NCBI RefSeq assembly: GCF_030408415.1
Contig: NZ_CP046976.1
Span: forward strand, 1,116,001 to 1,180,000
Length of the DNA stretch: 64,000 nucleotides
DNA from: Corynebacterium appendicis CIP 107643
GTDB lineage: Bacteria > Actinomycetota > Actinomycetes > Mycobacteriales > Mycobacteriaceae
Direction: 5' to 3'
The notes beneath the pieces are model-generated. The model was not told the DNA's origin. It worked only from the letters and a program-made list of their open reading frames with translations, and ran no database searches. The stretch's first letter is position 1. Every line of letters starts with the position of its first letter. A program made the position numbers and the translations under genes. Below are positions 1-8,632 of the stretch, piece after piece.

Positions 1-685
1 ACCGGTAGATCGACTCCAGAAGCCCGGCTGTATATATTTCCGGCGGCCGTTCTGTGCTGCCTTGCGCTTCCAGAAGCGCGACCGAAAGTACATCGATGAA
101 GGCGCTGGATAGACGGGCGGAGGACGTGGCGCTGAGCCATCCAGTCTCTAGGTTGGAGGCGAGGCCGACCACCATGGACGACAAGAGCTGTCCTGTGCCG
201 GTTTGTCCATCGATGTGGAGGGCGGTGATGTCGCGCAGATGCGGTACCTTCTCGACGAGGAGGCTTCGGGACATGGACGCGGTGACGGCGCGAGCTGAGG
301 AATCCGGTGGGCAGTACAGGGTCGACGGGATGGAATCGTCGAGTACGCTAAAGTCTCCCGGGCGCTCGATCGTCGACTCCCTGTCGTTCTGGGTGAGCCC
401 GATCTTCCCTCCGCCGAGGTGCAGCTGGAGAAGGAAGTCGTCAGTTTCCTCTTGGCGGACGTGCCGGGAAGTGCGGGTGATCTCGTAGCCGCTGCTGGCC
501 TGGTACTCCGCGAGCGAGAAGGTCACCGGTCCGAGGTGGCCGGTGACCATGCGTCCGTAGAACGTCTCGTCGGTGTTGCTCACGCGGACCGCACAGCGGG
601 CGAAGGACCCGGTGACAACGTCCTGCCAGTACTCGATTCGGCGGTAGAAGGCCACGTCGTCCGTGCTGAAGCTCTCGACCTGCAC
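1..685 (-). CDS. AraC-family transcriptional regulator, N-terminal part (runs off the left edge)
   Basis: The minus strand is open from a GTG at 685 to the window edge (about 228 residues). The start has a strong ribosome site, GGAGG seven bases upstream. The visible part resembles the AraC_binding_2 sensor domain (a cupin-like N-terminal domain of regulators such as FeaR/NphR): an early FYRRIEYWQDVV segment, then RPGDFSVLDDSIP and a MSRSLL stretch before a helical linker. The C-terminal AraC helix-turn-helix should lie beyond base 1. It follows a flavin monooxygenase on the same strand, so it may control catabolism or detoxification of an aromatic compound. That role is inferred from context. 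The overlapping ATG ORF at 441-707 is in another frame and lacks family resemblance. Confidence 0.7.
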   Translation of the reverse strand, partial: MQVESFSTDDVAFYRRIEYWQDVVTGSFARCAVRVSNTDETFYGRMVTGHLGPVTFSLAEYQASSGYEITRTSRHVRQEETDDFLLQLHLGGGKIGLTQNDRESTIERPGDFSVLDDSIPSTLYCPPDSSARAVTASMSRSLLVEKVPHLRDITALHIDGQTGTGQLLSSMVVGLASNLETGWLSATSSARLSSAFIDVLSVALLEAQGSTERPPEIYTAGLLESIYR

Positions 686-1057
686 GTCTGGACCTCCTCT
701 TCGACATGACTACAAGATCACAAAGCCAGTCATCTCATCGTATCCAACGGCACCGCTCCCGGGCGGTGACGTCGTTGCATCTCACACGTCTTCTATCGCC
801 TAAGAGTTCCGCAATACATCTGCCTATCTAGTGACGGCAGACGCCGATACTGATTGCGCCCGCTGGCGGCGTAGAAGCATTCGCCAACGGCTTCTGATCA
901 AGCCTAGGTATGCTGGCTCTTGATCGCCATAACACCCTCATTTGCGGGTGGAGGAATGCCGTTGAGTTAGTTGCATTCCCCACGTTTGCTGCTCATTATC
1001 GATGGTCCTCCAGTGCAGTGAGCGTGAGTGCCCACCGCCTGACGGGCGAACATTGGC
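686..1057. other. Intergenic stretch without a recognisable gene
   Basis: About 370 bases between the monooxygenase stop and the AraC-type regulator start. It is less GC-rich than the core genes to the right. I see no credible coding frame, tRNA or strong hairpin. It probably holds the promoter of the regulator and perhaps its operator, but no site can be assigned. Confidence 0.5.
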
Positions 1058-2167
1058 TCACCTTTCGATATGGCAACGAAGGCGACGGTCATTGCGGACG
1101 AGTTCTTGCGCTGCGGGAAGACGCTCGTGTTCATATTCGCTCAGGACGGCAAGGACACCACGCTCCCTAACACTGCGCATGTGCCAGCTGAGCGCGTCGA
1201 TGTCTTCAAGGGACACGGAGATTCCCCTACCCGAGAGCGGGGTCGTGGCGTGGACTGCCTCACCTATCAGTACCATTCGCCCGTTCGCGAGTTTCACGGG
1301 CAAGTAATCAAGGACAGCAATCCCGCCGACTCGTTGCTCCCGGATCGACGTGGCGATCGCTGCCTGCCATAACGGTGGCCACCGTCGCTCGGCTTCGCTG
1401 ATCAGCTGTTCCCGCAGGGCGTCGTCAACGCTCTCGGGCGTCAGTGCGTCTCGATCGGAGCAACCATACGGCACTCGCGGCCCTGGAAAGAGTCCGTCAA
1501 CGGAGCCGTACCATGTCCAGCCGAGACCCCATCCGATAGCGCCCGGCTCGGTGAAGGGATCGTCGAGTGGGAACCCGAGGAGAACCTGATGGCCCCGATC
1601 CATGAGTTCGAGCCCGCTCGGGCGAGTACCGACATGCAGCCGATCTGCCTCTGTCGCTGTCCCGTACCAGACGCCGTACCCGGTCGATGCCGCGTCGGGG
1701 TAGTCAGGAGCGACTGCACGACGCACCAGACTTCGAGGACCGTCGGCACCGACGAGCATCGATGCCCGCAACGTGGCTCCTGAATCCGTGACAGCCCACA
1801 CCGTGTCGGCATCCTGGCCTACCTCGACGACCTGCGTCTCGTGTAGCAGGGTCAGGTTCGGCTGGTACTCGGCTGTGAAAGCCAGCCGCTCGTGCACGTC
1901 TGTCCACAACGCGGCATGCTCTTCGTCACGCTTGGGTCTGGCGGCAGGGGCTACCGCGTCCTGGTGAGTCGCATTGTCTTCGCTGATGACGCCGCGGAGC
2001 CTGTCGTCGTCGAGGCGAACGGCGCCGACGGCTTGGCGAGTCCGACGAGCGCGCTCGAGAACCGTGACGTGATGACCCGACCGAGCGAACGTAATCGCTG
2101 CTGACAATCCGACGAGCGAGCCGCCCACAATCATGATGTCTGACCCTGCTCCGTGAGCGAGGTTCAT
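1058..2167 (-). CDS. FAD-dependent monooxygenase
   Basis: A 369-residue protein of the PHBH-type flavoprotein monooxygenase family, which uses NAD(P)H and O2 to hydroxylate aromatic or similar small molecules. The N-terminal Rossmann motif IVGGSLVGLSAA (residues about 13-24) is followed by the acidic end of the second strand (VLER). A central VGADGPRS matches the DG motif. The C-terminal LIGEAVHATTP occupies the place of the usual GDAAHxxxP motif, with Glu replacing the conserved Asp. Start ATG has GGAGG six bases upstream. The substrate cannot be read from sequence. It lies in an accessory stretch next to an AraC-type regulator and a relaxase remnant, suggesting horizontal acquisition. Confidence 0.8.
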   Translation of the reverse strand: MNLAHGAGSDIMIVGGSLVGLSAAITFARSGHHVTVLERARRTRQAVGAVRLDDDRLRGVISEDNATHQDAVAPAARPKRDEEHAALWTDVHERLAFTAEYQPNLTLLHETQVVEVGQDADTVWAVTDSGATLRASMLVGADGPRSLVRRAVAPDYPDAASTGYGVWYGTATEADRLHVGTRPSGLELMDRGHQVLLGFPLDDPFTEPGAIGWGLGWTWYGSVDGLFPGPRVPYGCSDRDALTPESVDDALREQLISEAERRWPPLWQAAIATSIREQRVGGIAVLDYLPVKLANGRMVLIGEAVHATTPLSGRGISVSLEDIDALSWHMRSVRERGVLAVLSEYEHERLPAAQELVRNDRRLRCHIER

Positions 2168-2597
2168 TTGCTACCTCCATCCACGTTCAGCCAATCTCAA
2201 CACGCCCAGTGACTCTTGGATTTCTTCGGGTCATCATCGACGCCAGGGAGCCTTGGGGCGATCCGTTGTCGAATCCAGGTCTCGTGCCTCAATGCATCTC
2301 CGACATCGCACAGACATGCCTCATAGCCTGCCTGATGCGCGAGGGCAAGTTCCTCACCGAGCCGCACGCGTGCCCCGTAGGTCACCCCACGCAGACGCCT
2401 CACAGCAGCGGTGCCGCTCACCGTTCTGTCCGCATCGTCATCTCTTCAATCTACCGGGCCAGCCGAGCAGTGCCGCGGAGCAGCAGTCTCCGATAAGCCT
2501 GCACACACTGTTGGCACCTCAGGTGCTGGGGTGCGCTGGCGCGCACCTGACCGCCAAGGCGGTCCACCATCGCGACCGCCTTGGGAGGCGGTGCGTG
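2168..2597. other. Gap with decayed DNA and one doubtful small ORF
   Basis: About 430 bases between the monooxygenase start and the relaxase stub. A minus-strand GTG frame at 2197-2421 could encode 74 residues (ends KKSKSHWAC), but I recognise no family and see no clear ribosome site, so it is not called as a gene. The right end (2521-2592) has three consecutive inverted repeats, listed separately. The stretch looks like debris of a mobile element. Confidence 0.45.
2521..2592. repeat. Cluster of three inverted repeats upstream of the relaxase stub
   Basis: Three hairpin-forming palindromes lie in 72 bases: GTGCGC/GCGCAC (2531-2536 with 2541-2546, inside an outer AGGTGC/GCACCT pair); GACCGCC-AA-GGCGGTC (2549-2564); and CCGCCT/AGGCGG (2577-2582 with 2587-2592). 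They end six bases before the ATG of the MobF fragment. Inverted repeats next to a relaxase gene are typical of origins of transfer, so a relict oriT is a reasonable inference. A transcription terminator is the alternative, but no T-run follows. Confidence 0.4.
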
Positions 2598-2729
2598 ATG
2601 GTCATGACCATCCGGGTGATGTCGTCCGGGCGCGGCTACGAGTACCTGATGAAGTCCGTGGCCACCGGCGACACCGCCTGCGAGTCCGGCACCCCGCTGA
2701 CCCGCTACTACACCGAGACCGGCTGGTGA
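2598..2729 (+). pseudogene. MobF (TraA/TrwC-type) conjugative relaxase, 43-codon N-terminal remnant
   Basis: The frame starts MVMTIRVMSSGRGYEYLMKS and continues to TPLTRYYTETGW before a stop. This matches the first ~40 residues of actinobacterial MobF relaxases (start near M-T-I-x-x-M-S-x-G-x-G-Y-x-Y-L, then a LTRYY block). The catalytic tyrosines and the three-His metal site of the relaxase domain should follow but are absent. At about 2722 the sequence switches abruptly to an antisense carnitine acyltransferase gene, so this is a truncated relic of an integrated plasmid or ICE, not a functional protein. Confidence 0.75.
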
Positions 2730-3204
2730 TGCGGTTGCCGCGGGCGTCCACATCCTGGGGCAGCGCATCAGCTGCGGCGGCGAGGTGGACGGTGGCCGCG
2801 CGGCGGATGAACTCGACGGCGCGGTCCAGGCCGGCTGAGCTGCCGGCCGCGGAATCGGCGTCGAACCCATCGGCGCCCCCAGTCACTGGGAAGGCGATCT
2901 GGAACCCAACATTCGATGCCAAGGTCAGGGGGGAGCGGGTGGTGAGGTAGGAGGAATACCATTCGTCGTTAAGCCAATTGGTGCCCGCTGCTTCGCGCTG
3001 GGACGCGCGCACGCGCAGTTGCTCGTCGAGGCGTGGACCGGCTCCTGTGCGGAAGCTTTCGACGACCCCGCGGGCGTGCACCAGTTCGCTGCCGTCGAGG
3101 ACCGCTTCGAGGGCGTGGCTGTACGCGTCGAGCGTGCCGTCGAGCGGCGGGACGGGCAACGGTTTGAGATCCGTCGTTGCGGGGTGGGGAGTGGGGTGTG
3201 CCAC
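2722..3204 (-). pseudogene. Choline/carnitine O-acyltransferase, N-terminal fragment only
   Basis: GTG at 3204 is preceded by AGGAGG eight bases upstream. The product opens with the family signature LKPLPVPPLDGTLDAY and continues through NWLNDEWYSSYL and ASNVGFQIAFPV, ending near DARGNRITSR (about residue 160). Family members have roughly 580-620 residues, with the catalytic His near the middle and a CoA-binding C-terminal half. All of that is missing. After about 2722 the frame continues to 2602 only as antisense of the relaxase stub. The gene was therefore truncated by insertion or deletion at the mobile-element junction. It follows the ABC operon on the same strand, 64 bases after its stop. 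Confidence 0.8.
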
Positions 3205-3268
3205 GGCGTTGTCCTCCTGTTTTCGCCTGCGGATAGACACACCCCACATTACCCACGGGGCCTAGTGG

Positions 3269-5014
3269 CTATAGCGACGGGATATTCGCCAGCAAGCTGC
3301 GCGTGTAGTCGTGCTGAGGGTTGTCGAGAACGTCGTCGACAGGCCCGTCATCCACGATGACGCCCTTGTTGAGCACGGCGACGCGCGTGGCGATGTGCCG
3401 GGCGAGAGCGATGTTGTGCGTGACGAACAGCAGTGACAGGCCACGCTCGTAGCGGAGCTCGGCGAGCAGTTGCAGGATCGACGCCTGGACGGACACGTCG
3501 AGGGCCGAGGTGATCTCGTCGCACACGAGTACCGACGGCGCGTTGACGAGCGCGCGGCCGATCGCGGCGCGCTGGCGCTCACCGCCGGACAGGTCGCCGG
3601 GGCGGCGGTCGTAGAAGCTGCGGTCGAGCTGCACGGCTTCGAGGGTCTCTTCGACGATGGCGCGTTGCTCGTCGCGGGACAGCTCGCCTGCCATGACGAG
3701 TGGAACGCTCATTGATTCGCCGATGGTGCGCCTCGGGTTCAGCGATGAGAACGGCGACTGGAAGATGTACTGCACGTCCTTGCGGTGTTCGAGTGTGCGG
3801 TCGCGGCTGGAGTGCGCGAGTTCTTTGCCGCGCAGCAGCACGTCGCCGGTGTAGCCGGGGTTGAGGCCGGCGATCGAGCGGGCGAGGGTGGTCTTGCCGG
3901 AGCCGGATTCGCCGAGCAACAGCGTGGATTCGCCGGCTTCGATGGCGAGGTTAATGCCGTGCAGGACCTTGTTGTCGCCGTACGCCATTTCGAGATCGCG
4001 GACTTGCAGCAGCGGCGTTTCAGCGGACGCCGCGGGGTCGCCGTGGACCTCGGCCCAGGAGTTGGTCCAGCGGTCGTTGCCCGCGATGTCCTTTTCACCT
4101 TCCAGGTCGGGGATGGCGCCGAGAAGCTTGCGGGTGTAGGCGTGCTTCGGGTTGTACAGGACGGCGTTGAAGGGGCCTTCTTCGACGATGTCGCCGCGGA
4201 GCATGACGATGACGCGGTCGACGAGCTCGCCGACGACAGCCAGATCGTGGGTGATGTAGAGCGAGGCGACGTCGTTCTTCATCGTCATGGTGCGGATCGT
4301 TTTCAGGACATGGTTCTGGGTGGTCACGTCGAGGCCGGTGGTCGGCTCGTCGAGGATGAGCACGTCGGGGTACATGGCGAACGCCATGGCGATGCCGACG
4401 CGCTGCTGCTGCCCTCCGGAGAGCTGGTGCGGCCAGCGTGCGAGGTACTCTTCGGTGTCGGGCAGATCGACGTCGCGCATGACTTCGCGGACGCGTTCGG
4501 CGCGCTCGGACGAGCTGGAGCCGTACCCGTGGATGTCGAGGACCTCGCGGACCTGGTCGCCGATGCGCATCGCCGGGTTGAGGCTGAGCGCGGGGTCCTG
4601 CGGGATGTATGCGACGCGGGAGCCGCGCATGTCGCGCACATCGTCTTCGCTAAGCGAGAGGACGTCGGTGGTTTTGTCGTCGCGGGAGTAGAGCGTGACG
4701 GATCCGTCGGTGATGGTCAGGCCGGTGCGCACGTGGCCGAGCGCTGCAAGTCCGGCGGTGGTCTTACCGGAACCGGATTCGCCGACGAGGCCGACAATTT
4801 CGCCGCGGTAGAGGTCGATGTCGACTCCGTGGAGGATCTCGGTGCCGCTGTAGGTCGCCATCCGCAGGTCGCGGATGCGCAGCACGAGCGTGTCGTCGTC
4901 GCGCACGGGGGGTACGTAGTCGCCTCCGCCGCCAGTCGAGGACCACAGCGAGTCTCTTCCGCTTATCGACGACTTCTTCGGCCCCTTGCCGTCCGCATTA
5001 ATCGAGGTGGTCAT
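3269..5014 (-). CDS. Peptide-type ABC transporter, fused double ATPase (DppD-DppF type)
   Basis: A 581-residue cytoplasmic ATPase with two complete nucleotide-binding domains powers uptake through the two permeases encoded upstream. NBD1 shows Walker A GESGSGKTTAG, signature LSGGQQQRVGIA and Walker [15 protein letters not shown]2 shows GESGSGKTTLA, LSGGERQRAAIG and VLVCDEITSALD. Oligopeptide_HTP-like tails follow each (PKHAYTRKLL; PQHDYTRSLL). The ATG at 5014 overlaps the preceding permease stop by four bases (ATGA), so translational coupling is likely. The ~70-residue upstream extension of the open frame is a shadow of the permease. Dual ATPases are common for this family in actinobacteria. 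Substrate (peptide, nickel, or other) is not determined. Confidence 0.9.
   Translation of the reverse strand: MTTSINADGKGPKKSSISGRDSLWSSTGGGGDYVPPVRDDDTLVLRIRDLRMATYSGTEILHGVDIDLYRGEIVGLVGESGSGKTTAGLAALGHVRTGLTITDGSVTLYSRDDKTTDVLSLSEDDVRDMRGSRVAYIPQDPALSLNPAMRIGDQVREVLDIHGYGSSSSERAERVREVMRDVDLPDTEEYLARWPHQLSGGQQQRVGIAMAFAMYPDVLILDEPTTGLDVTTQNHVLKTIRTMTMKNDVASLYITHDLAVVGELVDRVIVMLRGDIVEEGPFNAVLYNPKHAYTRKLLGAIPDLEGEKDIAGNDRWTNSWAEVHGDPAASAETPLLQVRDLEMAYGDNKVLHGINLAIEAGESTLLLGESGSGKTTLARSIAGLNPGYTGDVLLRGKELAHSSRDRTLEHRKDVQYIFQSPFSSLNPRRTIGESMSVPLVMAGELSRDEQRAIVEETLEAVQLDRSFYDRRPGDLSGGERQRAAIGRALVNAPSVLVCDEITSALDVSVQASILQLLAELRYERGLSLLFVTHNIALARHIATRVAVLNKGVIVDDGPVDDVLDNPQHDYTRSLLANIPSL
4961..4971 (+). 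repeat. GCTTATCGACG motif, copy 1
   Basis: Within the fused ABC ATPase gene (minus strand). Read there as TCG-ATA-AGC (Ser-Ile-Ser), using the rare Ile codon ATA. Confidence 0.85.
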
Positions 5015-6123
5015 GCGTTCTCCTTCGGGGCAGCCTGGGTGGTGCGGCTGCGGGTGTCTTCGTTGATGATGGGGGCGACCTTGTCCTGGCGGTCGCTCGG
5101 GATGGTGGCGCCGGTGCGCTTGATGGGGGTGGCGGTGGAGGCGGTGGCGCGGGCGGTGGCGTCGGCAAGCATGTTGGTGCCGATGGTGAGCACCGCAATG
5201 GCGATGACCGGCAGAACCACGCCCCACGGCTGGATAGACAGCGCGATGCGGTTCTCGTTGATCATCAGTCCCCAGTCAGCGGCCGGCGGCTGGATGCCCA
5301 GGCCCAGAAAGGACAGGGAAGCGATGGAACCGATGGAGTAGGTCAGGCGCAGTCCGGCCTCGACGGACAGCGGGCCGGTGATATTCGGCAGGATCTCTTG
5401 GGTGAGGATCTTCCAGTGTGGCACCGAGTACATCTGGGCGGCGCGGATGTAGTCCTCGTTGGTGACCGACTGGGTGGCCGAGCGCGCCACGCGGGCGATG
5501 CGCGGTGCGTGGGTCAGGCCGATGACGAGTACCAGGACGGTCGCGGAGGGGCCGAAAATCACGATGGCGAGCATCGCGAAGATCAGCTGCGGGAAGGCCA
5601 GCAGGACATCGTTGATGCGCATGATCACAGCGTCGGTTGCACCACCGGTGTAGCCGGCGATCATGCCGAGCACCGTGCCGACGACCATTCCCAGCAACGT
5701 CGCCAAAAATGCCGTGATGAGCAGGATCAGTCCGCCGCCGATGAAGCGGGAGGCGACGGAGCGGCCGAGGTTGTCGGTGCCGAAGACACCGTCGGAGGTG
5801 AACGGCAGGCCGAGGAACTCGGTCGTGGAGTAGCCGGTGAGCTGCTCCGTGAAGAAGTAGCCGAGAAGCGCTACGAGCAATACCAGGCCGGTGAGGATCA
5901 TGCCCACTTTGCCTTCCGGCTGCGCCCAGATGCGCTTGAGCAGCGGGTCGGGTTTGGACAGGGAGGCTTTCAGCTCGTCGCCGGTCCTGACATCGGAGGG
6001 TGCGCCGGTAGCGCTTTTAGCGGCGCTGCTTTCGGTGTGCGCGGCGGCCGGCTCGGTCGCTGCGGCCTTGTCAGCCTTGAGCGACTCTACGGACTCGGAG
6101 CCAGTGTTCTGTGGCTGGGTCAT
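5011..6123 (-). CDS. Peptide-type ABC transporter permease (DppC/OppC type)
   Basis: A 370-residue inner-membrane permease. After a hydrophilic, Ala/Ser/Glu-rich N-terminus of about 75 residues, a first membrane helix (GMILTGLVLLVALLGYFF) leads into the binding-protein-dependent transport domain. It has the EAA loop around EDYIRAAQMYSVPHWKILTQE and the conserved SLSFLGLGIQPPAADWGLM segment typical of DppC/OppC. The ATG at 6123 shares one base with the DppB-type stop (TAATG) and its stop overlaps the ATPase start. The last 40 residues are charged and extend past the usual end of the family. The operon context makes the function secure. Confidence 0.9.
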   Translation of the reverse strand: MTQPQNTGSESVESLKADKAAATEPAAAHTESSAAKSATGAPSDVRTGDELKASLSKPDPLLKRIWAQPEGKVGMILTGLVLLVALLGYFFTEQLTGYSTTEFLGLPFTSDGVFGTDNLGRSVASRFIGGGLILLITAFLATLLGMVVGTVLGMIAGYTGGATDAVIMRINDVLLAFPQLIFAMLAIVIFGPSATVLVLVIGLTHAPRIARVARSATQSVTNEDYIRAAQMYSVPHWKILTQEILPNITGPLSVEAGLRLTYSIGSIASLSFLGLGIQPPAADWGLMINENRIALSIQPWGVVLPVIAIAVLTIGTNMLADATARATASTATPIKRTGATIPSDRQDKVAPIINEDTRSRTTQAAPKENA

Positions 6124-7070
6124 TAGTTGCTCCTTAGCTTGGGGTTGGCCATGATGCCGATGACATCGGCAAGCAGGTTGACCACGACGTAGACGGCGGC
6201 GATCAGGAGGGTGACCGCCTGCACGACTTGGACGTCGCGGTAGTTGACGGCGTCGATCATGGCGACGCCGAGGCCCGGGTAGCGGAACAGGTACTCGACC
6301 ACGACGATGCCGCCGGCGAGCCATGCCAGCTGGATCGCCACGACCTGGGCGATGGGGCCGATGGCGTGGGGGAGCGCGTGGCGGAAGATGACGCGGCGCT
6401 CAGGCACGCCCTTGAGACGGGCCATTTCGACATAACCCGAGTCGAGGGTTTCGATCATCGTGGCGCGGGTCATGCGCGCGATGTACGGGCTGACGACCAG
6501 CGCGAGGGTGAGCGTCGGCAGCACGAGCTGCGATGGGTACGACCAGACGGAGGCGCCCGGCTGCGACATCGTCACCGCGGGCAGCACCTGGAAGACCGAC
6601 GTGGCGAAGACCGTGACCAGCAAAATACCGATCACGAACTCCGGCATTGCCGCGAGGATCAGCGTGACCCAGGTGATGGCCTGGTCGCGGCGGAAGCCCC
6701 TCCACCATGCGGCGTAGATGCCGACGAGGATGCCAAGCGGAATCGCGATCAGCGCTGCGAGGGCCATCAAGACCAGGGAGTTGACCAGCGGTTCACCGAG
6801 CAGTTCGGAGACAGGGCCGCCGGTGGTGGTGGAGGTGCCGAAGTCGCCGGTGAGCACCCCGCCCAGCCACAGGAAGTAGCGCTCGACGGGATTTTTGTCC
6901 AGGTTCATTTCGGCCTGGAGCGCATCGATGCGTTCTGGAGTGGCCTGCTGGCCCAGGATCGCGCGGGCGGGATCGCCCGGCAGCAGCAGCGTGGCGCAGA
7001 AGATGATGACCGACACTGCCAGAAGAATGAAGATGCTCAAGCCGAGTCGGCGAGCGATGAGTTTGCCCAT
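6123..7070 (-). CDS. Peptide-type ABC transporter permease (DppB/OppB type)
   Basis: A 315-residue integral membrane permease of normal length. It has the N-terminal helix IARRLGLSIFILLAVSVIIF, the family's LLPGDPARAILGQQATPERIDAL segment, and an EAA loop near GYVEMARLKGVPERRVIFRHALPHAI. The C-terminal VVEYLFRYPGLGVAMIDAV block is diagnostic of DppB/OppB. It lies three bases after the solute-binding gene stop and overlaps the next permease by one base, placing it in the same transcript. Confidence 0.92.
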   Translation of the reverse strand: MGKLIARRLGLSIFILLAVSVIIFCATLLLPGDPARAILGQQATPERIDALQAEMNLDKNPVERYFLWLGGVLTGDFGTSTTTGGPVSELLGEPLVNSLVLMALAALIAIPLGILVGIYAAWWRGFRRDQAITWVTLILAAMPEFVIGILLVTVFATSVFQVLPAVTMSQPGASVWSYPSQLVLPTLTLALVVSPYIARMTRATMIETLDSGYVEMARLKGVPERRVIFRHALPHAIGPIAQVVAIQLAWLAGGIVVVEYLFRYPGLGVAMIDAVNYRDVQVVQAVTLLIAAVYVVVNLLADVIGIMANPKLRSN

Positions 7071-7073
7071 TGT

Positions 7074-8630
7074 CTATGCCTCCGCAATCCACATGTCGTA
7101 GAACAACGCCTGGGAGAGTGCGATGCCGCTTGGGTGGGGGCGCGCTCCGACCACGTAGTTGTGGTACGCGTCCACCTGGTTGGGGAAGCCCCAGATGATG
7201 TAGCCGCCGCGGTCGTAGAACTCGCGCTGGAGCTCCTTGATCTCTTTGCTGCGTTCGCGGTCGTCGACAATGCCGCGGGCGGCTTCGACGCGGGCGGTGA
7301 ATTCGTCGTCGACCCAGTGCGTCTCGTTGAACGGCGCGTCCTCGGTGGCGCAGCGGTTGACCTGCTCGAGGAAGTTTCGCGTGTAGTAGAAAGTCTGGGA
7401 GAACGGGTAGGACAGGTAGTTGCCGTCGGCCCAGAAGGTGGTCGAGTCGACCTGGTCGATCTTTACGCGGATGCCGGCGTCGCGGACCTGCTCCGTGAAC
7501 ACCTGCGCGGCGCGGACAGCGCCGGAGGCGATTTCGGAGGTGGCGAGAGTGACGTCGATGCCGTCGGGGTAGCCGGCGTCGGCAAGCAATTTCTTTGCTT
7601 TTTCGATGTTCTGCTCGCGCTGCGGGAATTCGTGGGGGTACGCCGGGTCGTAGAGGGCGAACATGTCGTTGCCGACCTGGCCTTCACCGGAGAAGACTTG
7701 GTCGACCATGCCGGGGCGCGCGCAGGCGAGGCGCATGGCCTGGCGAACGCGCTCGTCGTCGAAGGGCTCGTGGTCGACGCGCATGGTGAAGGGGAGCCAC
7801 ATGCCGGTTTCAGAACTGACGACGCGCATGCGCGGGTCAGACTCGATGACGCGGACCAGGGCGTGGTTGAGCGCGCCGATGCCGTCGACCTGGGAGGACA
7901 GCAACGCGTTGAGCATCGCGTCCTCCTGGTAGAAGTCGACGACCTCGACGCGGTCCAGGTTGGCGGGGCCGAGGAAGAAGTGCTCGTTGCGCTCCATGAC
8001 GGTCTCGCGGCCGGCGGAGAAGCTGACCAGTTTGAAGGGACCGGCGCCGATCGGGTTCTCTGGGTCGTAGTCTTCGGGGACGATGCCCATCTGGTACTCG
8101 GCGAGAGCATCGGTCAAGGTCGCGTCGGGCCGCGACAAGGAGATCGTCAGCGTGCGGTCGTCGACGACGTTCATGGCTTCGATGTGCGCGATGGACCCTG
8201 CGCCGTTTTTCGGGTCGTCCGGATCGGCGACGCGCTCGTAGGTAGCAATCACGTCCTCCGGGCGCACCGGGCGGCCGTCGGAGAATTTCACGCCTTCACG
8301 CAGCCGGATGGTCCACTCGGTCGCGTCTTCATTCGGCTCGAGGCTCTCGGCGAGACGGTTTTCCAGCTCGTACTCGTAGCCGCGGCGCACGAGGGACTCG
8401 TACAGATTGACCACGCGGGCGGCGTCGCTGGAACTGGCGGGGATGTGCGCATCCACGGTGTCGGCGGTGGAGCCGCCCACGAGTCCGACGCGCAGGGTGC
8501 CACCCTTGCGCGGCGGGCCCGACGTAACGATATTTTCAGCCGGCATCGTCGGCGAGCATGCCGCGAGGGCAGTCGCCGAACCAGCGACCGCCGCGGTGCC
8601 CAGCAACTGCCGGCGCGAAAGTTCAACCAT
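7074..8630 (-). CDS. Peptide-type ABC transporter solute-binding lipoprotein (SBP family 5), Tat-type
   Basis: A 518-residue extracytoplasmic binding protein that delivers substrate to the permeases downstream. The N-terminus has twin arginines (LSRRQLLG, residues 4-11), a hydrophobic stretch and a lipobox LAAC with Cys25, indicating a Tat-exported, lipid-anchored protein. The mature part shows the SBP_bac_5 pattern GGTLRVGLVGG, LREGVKFSDGRPVRPEDVI and GAGPFKLV. The ATG at 8630 lies just inside the longer open frame; the upstream 199 codons are antisense of the regulator. It opens the structural operon two bases after the regulator's stop. Confidence 0.9.
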   Translation of the reverse strand: MVELSRRQLLGTAAVAGSATALAACSPTMPAENIVTSGPPRKGGTLRVGLVGGSTADTVDAHIPASSSDAARVVNLYESLVRRGYEYELENRLAESLEPNEDATEWTIRLREGVKFSDGRPVRPEDVIATYERVADPDDPKNGAGSIAHIEAMNVVDDRTLTISLSRPDATLTDALAEYQMGIVPEDYDPENPIGAGPFKLVSFSAGRETVMERNEHFFLGPANLDRVEVVDFYQEDAMLNALLSSQVDGIGALNHALVRVIESDPRMRVVSSETGMWLPFTMRVDHEPFDDERVRQAMRLACARPGMVDQVFSGEGQVGNDMFALYDPAYPHEFPQREQNIEKAKKLLADAGYPDGIDVTLATSEIASGAVRAAQVFTEQVRDAGIRVKIDQVDSTTFWADGNYLSYPFSQTFYYTRNFLEQVNRCATEDAPFNETHWVDDEFTARVEAARGIVDDRERSKEIKELQREFYDRGGYIIWGFPNQVDAYHNYVVGARPHPSGIALSQALFYDMWIAEA

Positions 8631-8632
8631 GT

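Noticed and set aside
3785..5341. 518-codon plus-strand ORF opposite the ABC ATPase
   Set aside because: It is antisense of two ABC genes with clear Walker and signature motifs; its translation is low-complexity (Val/Asp/Gly-rich) with no family pattern.
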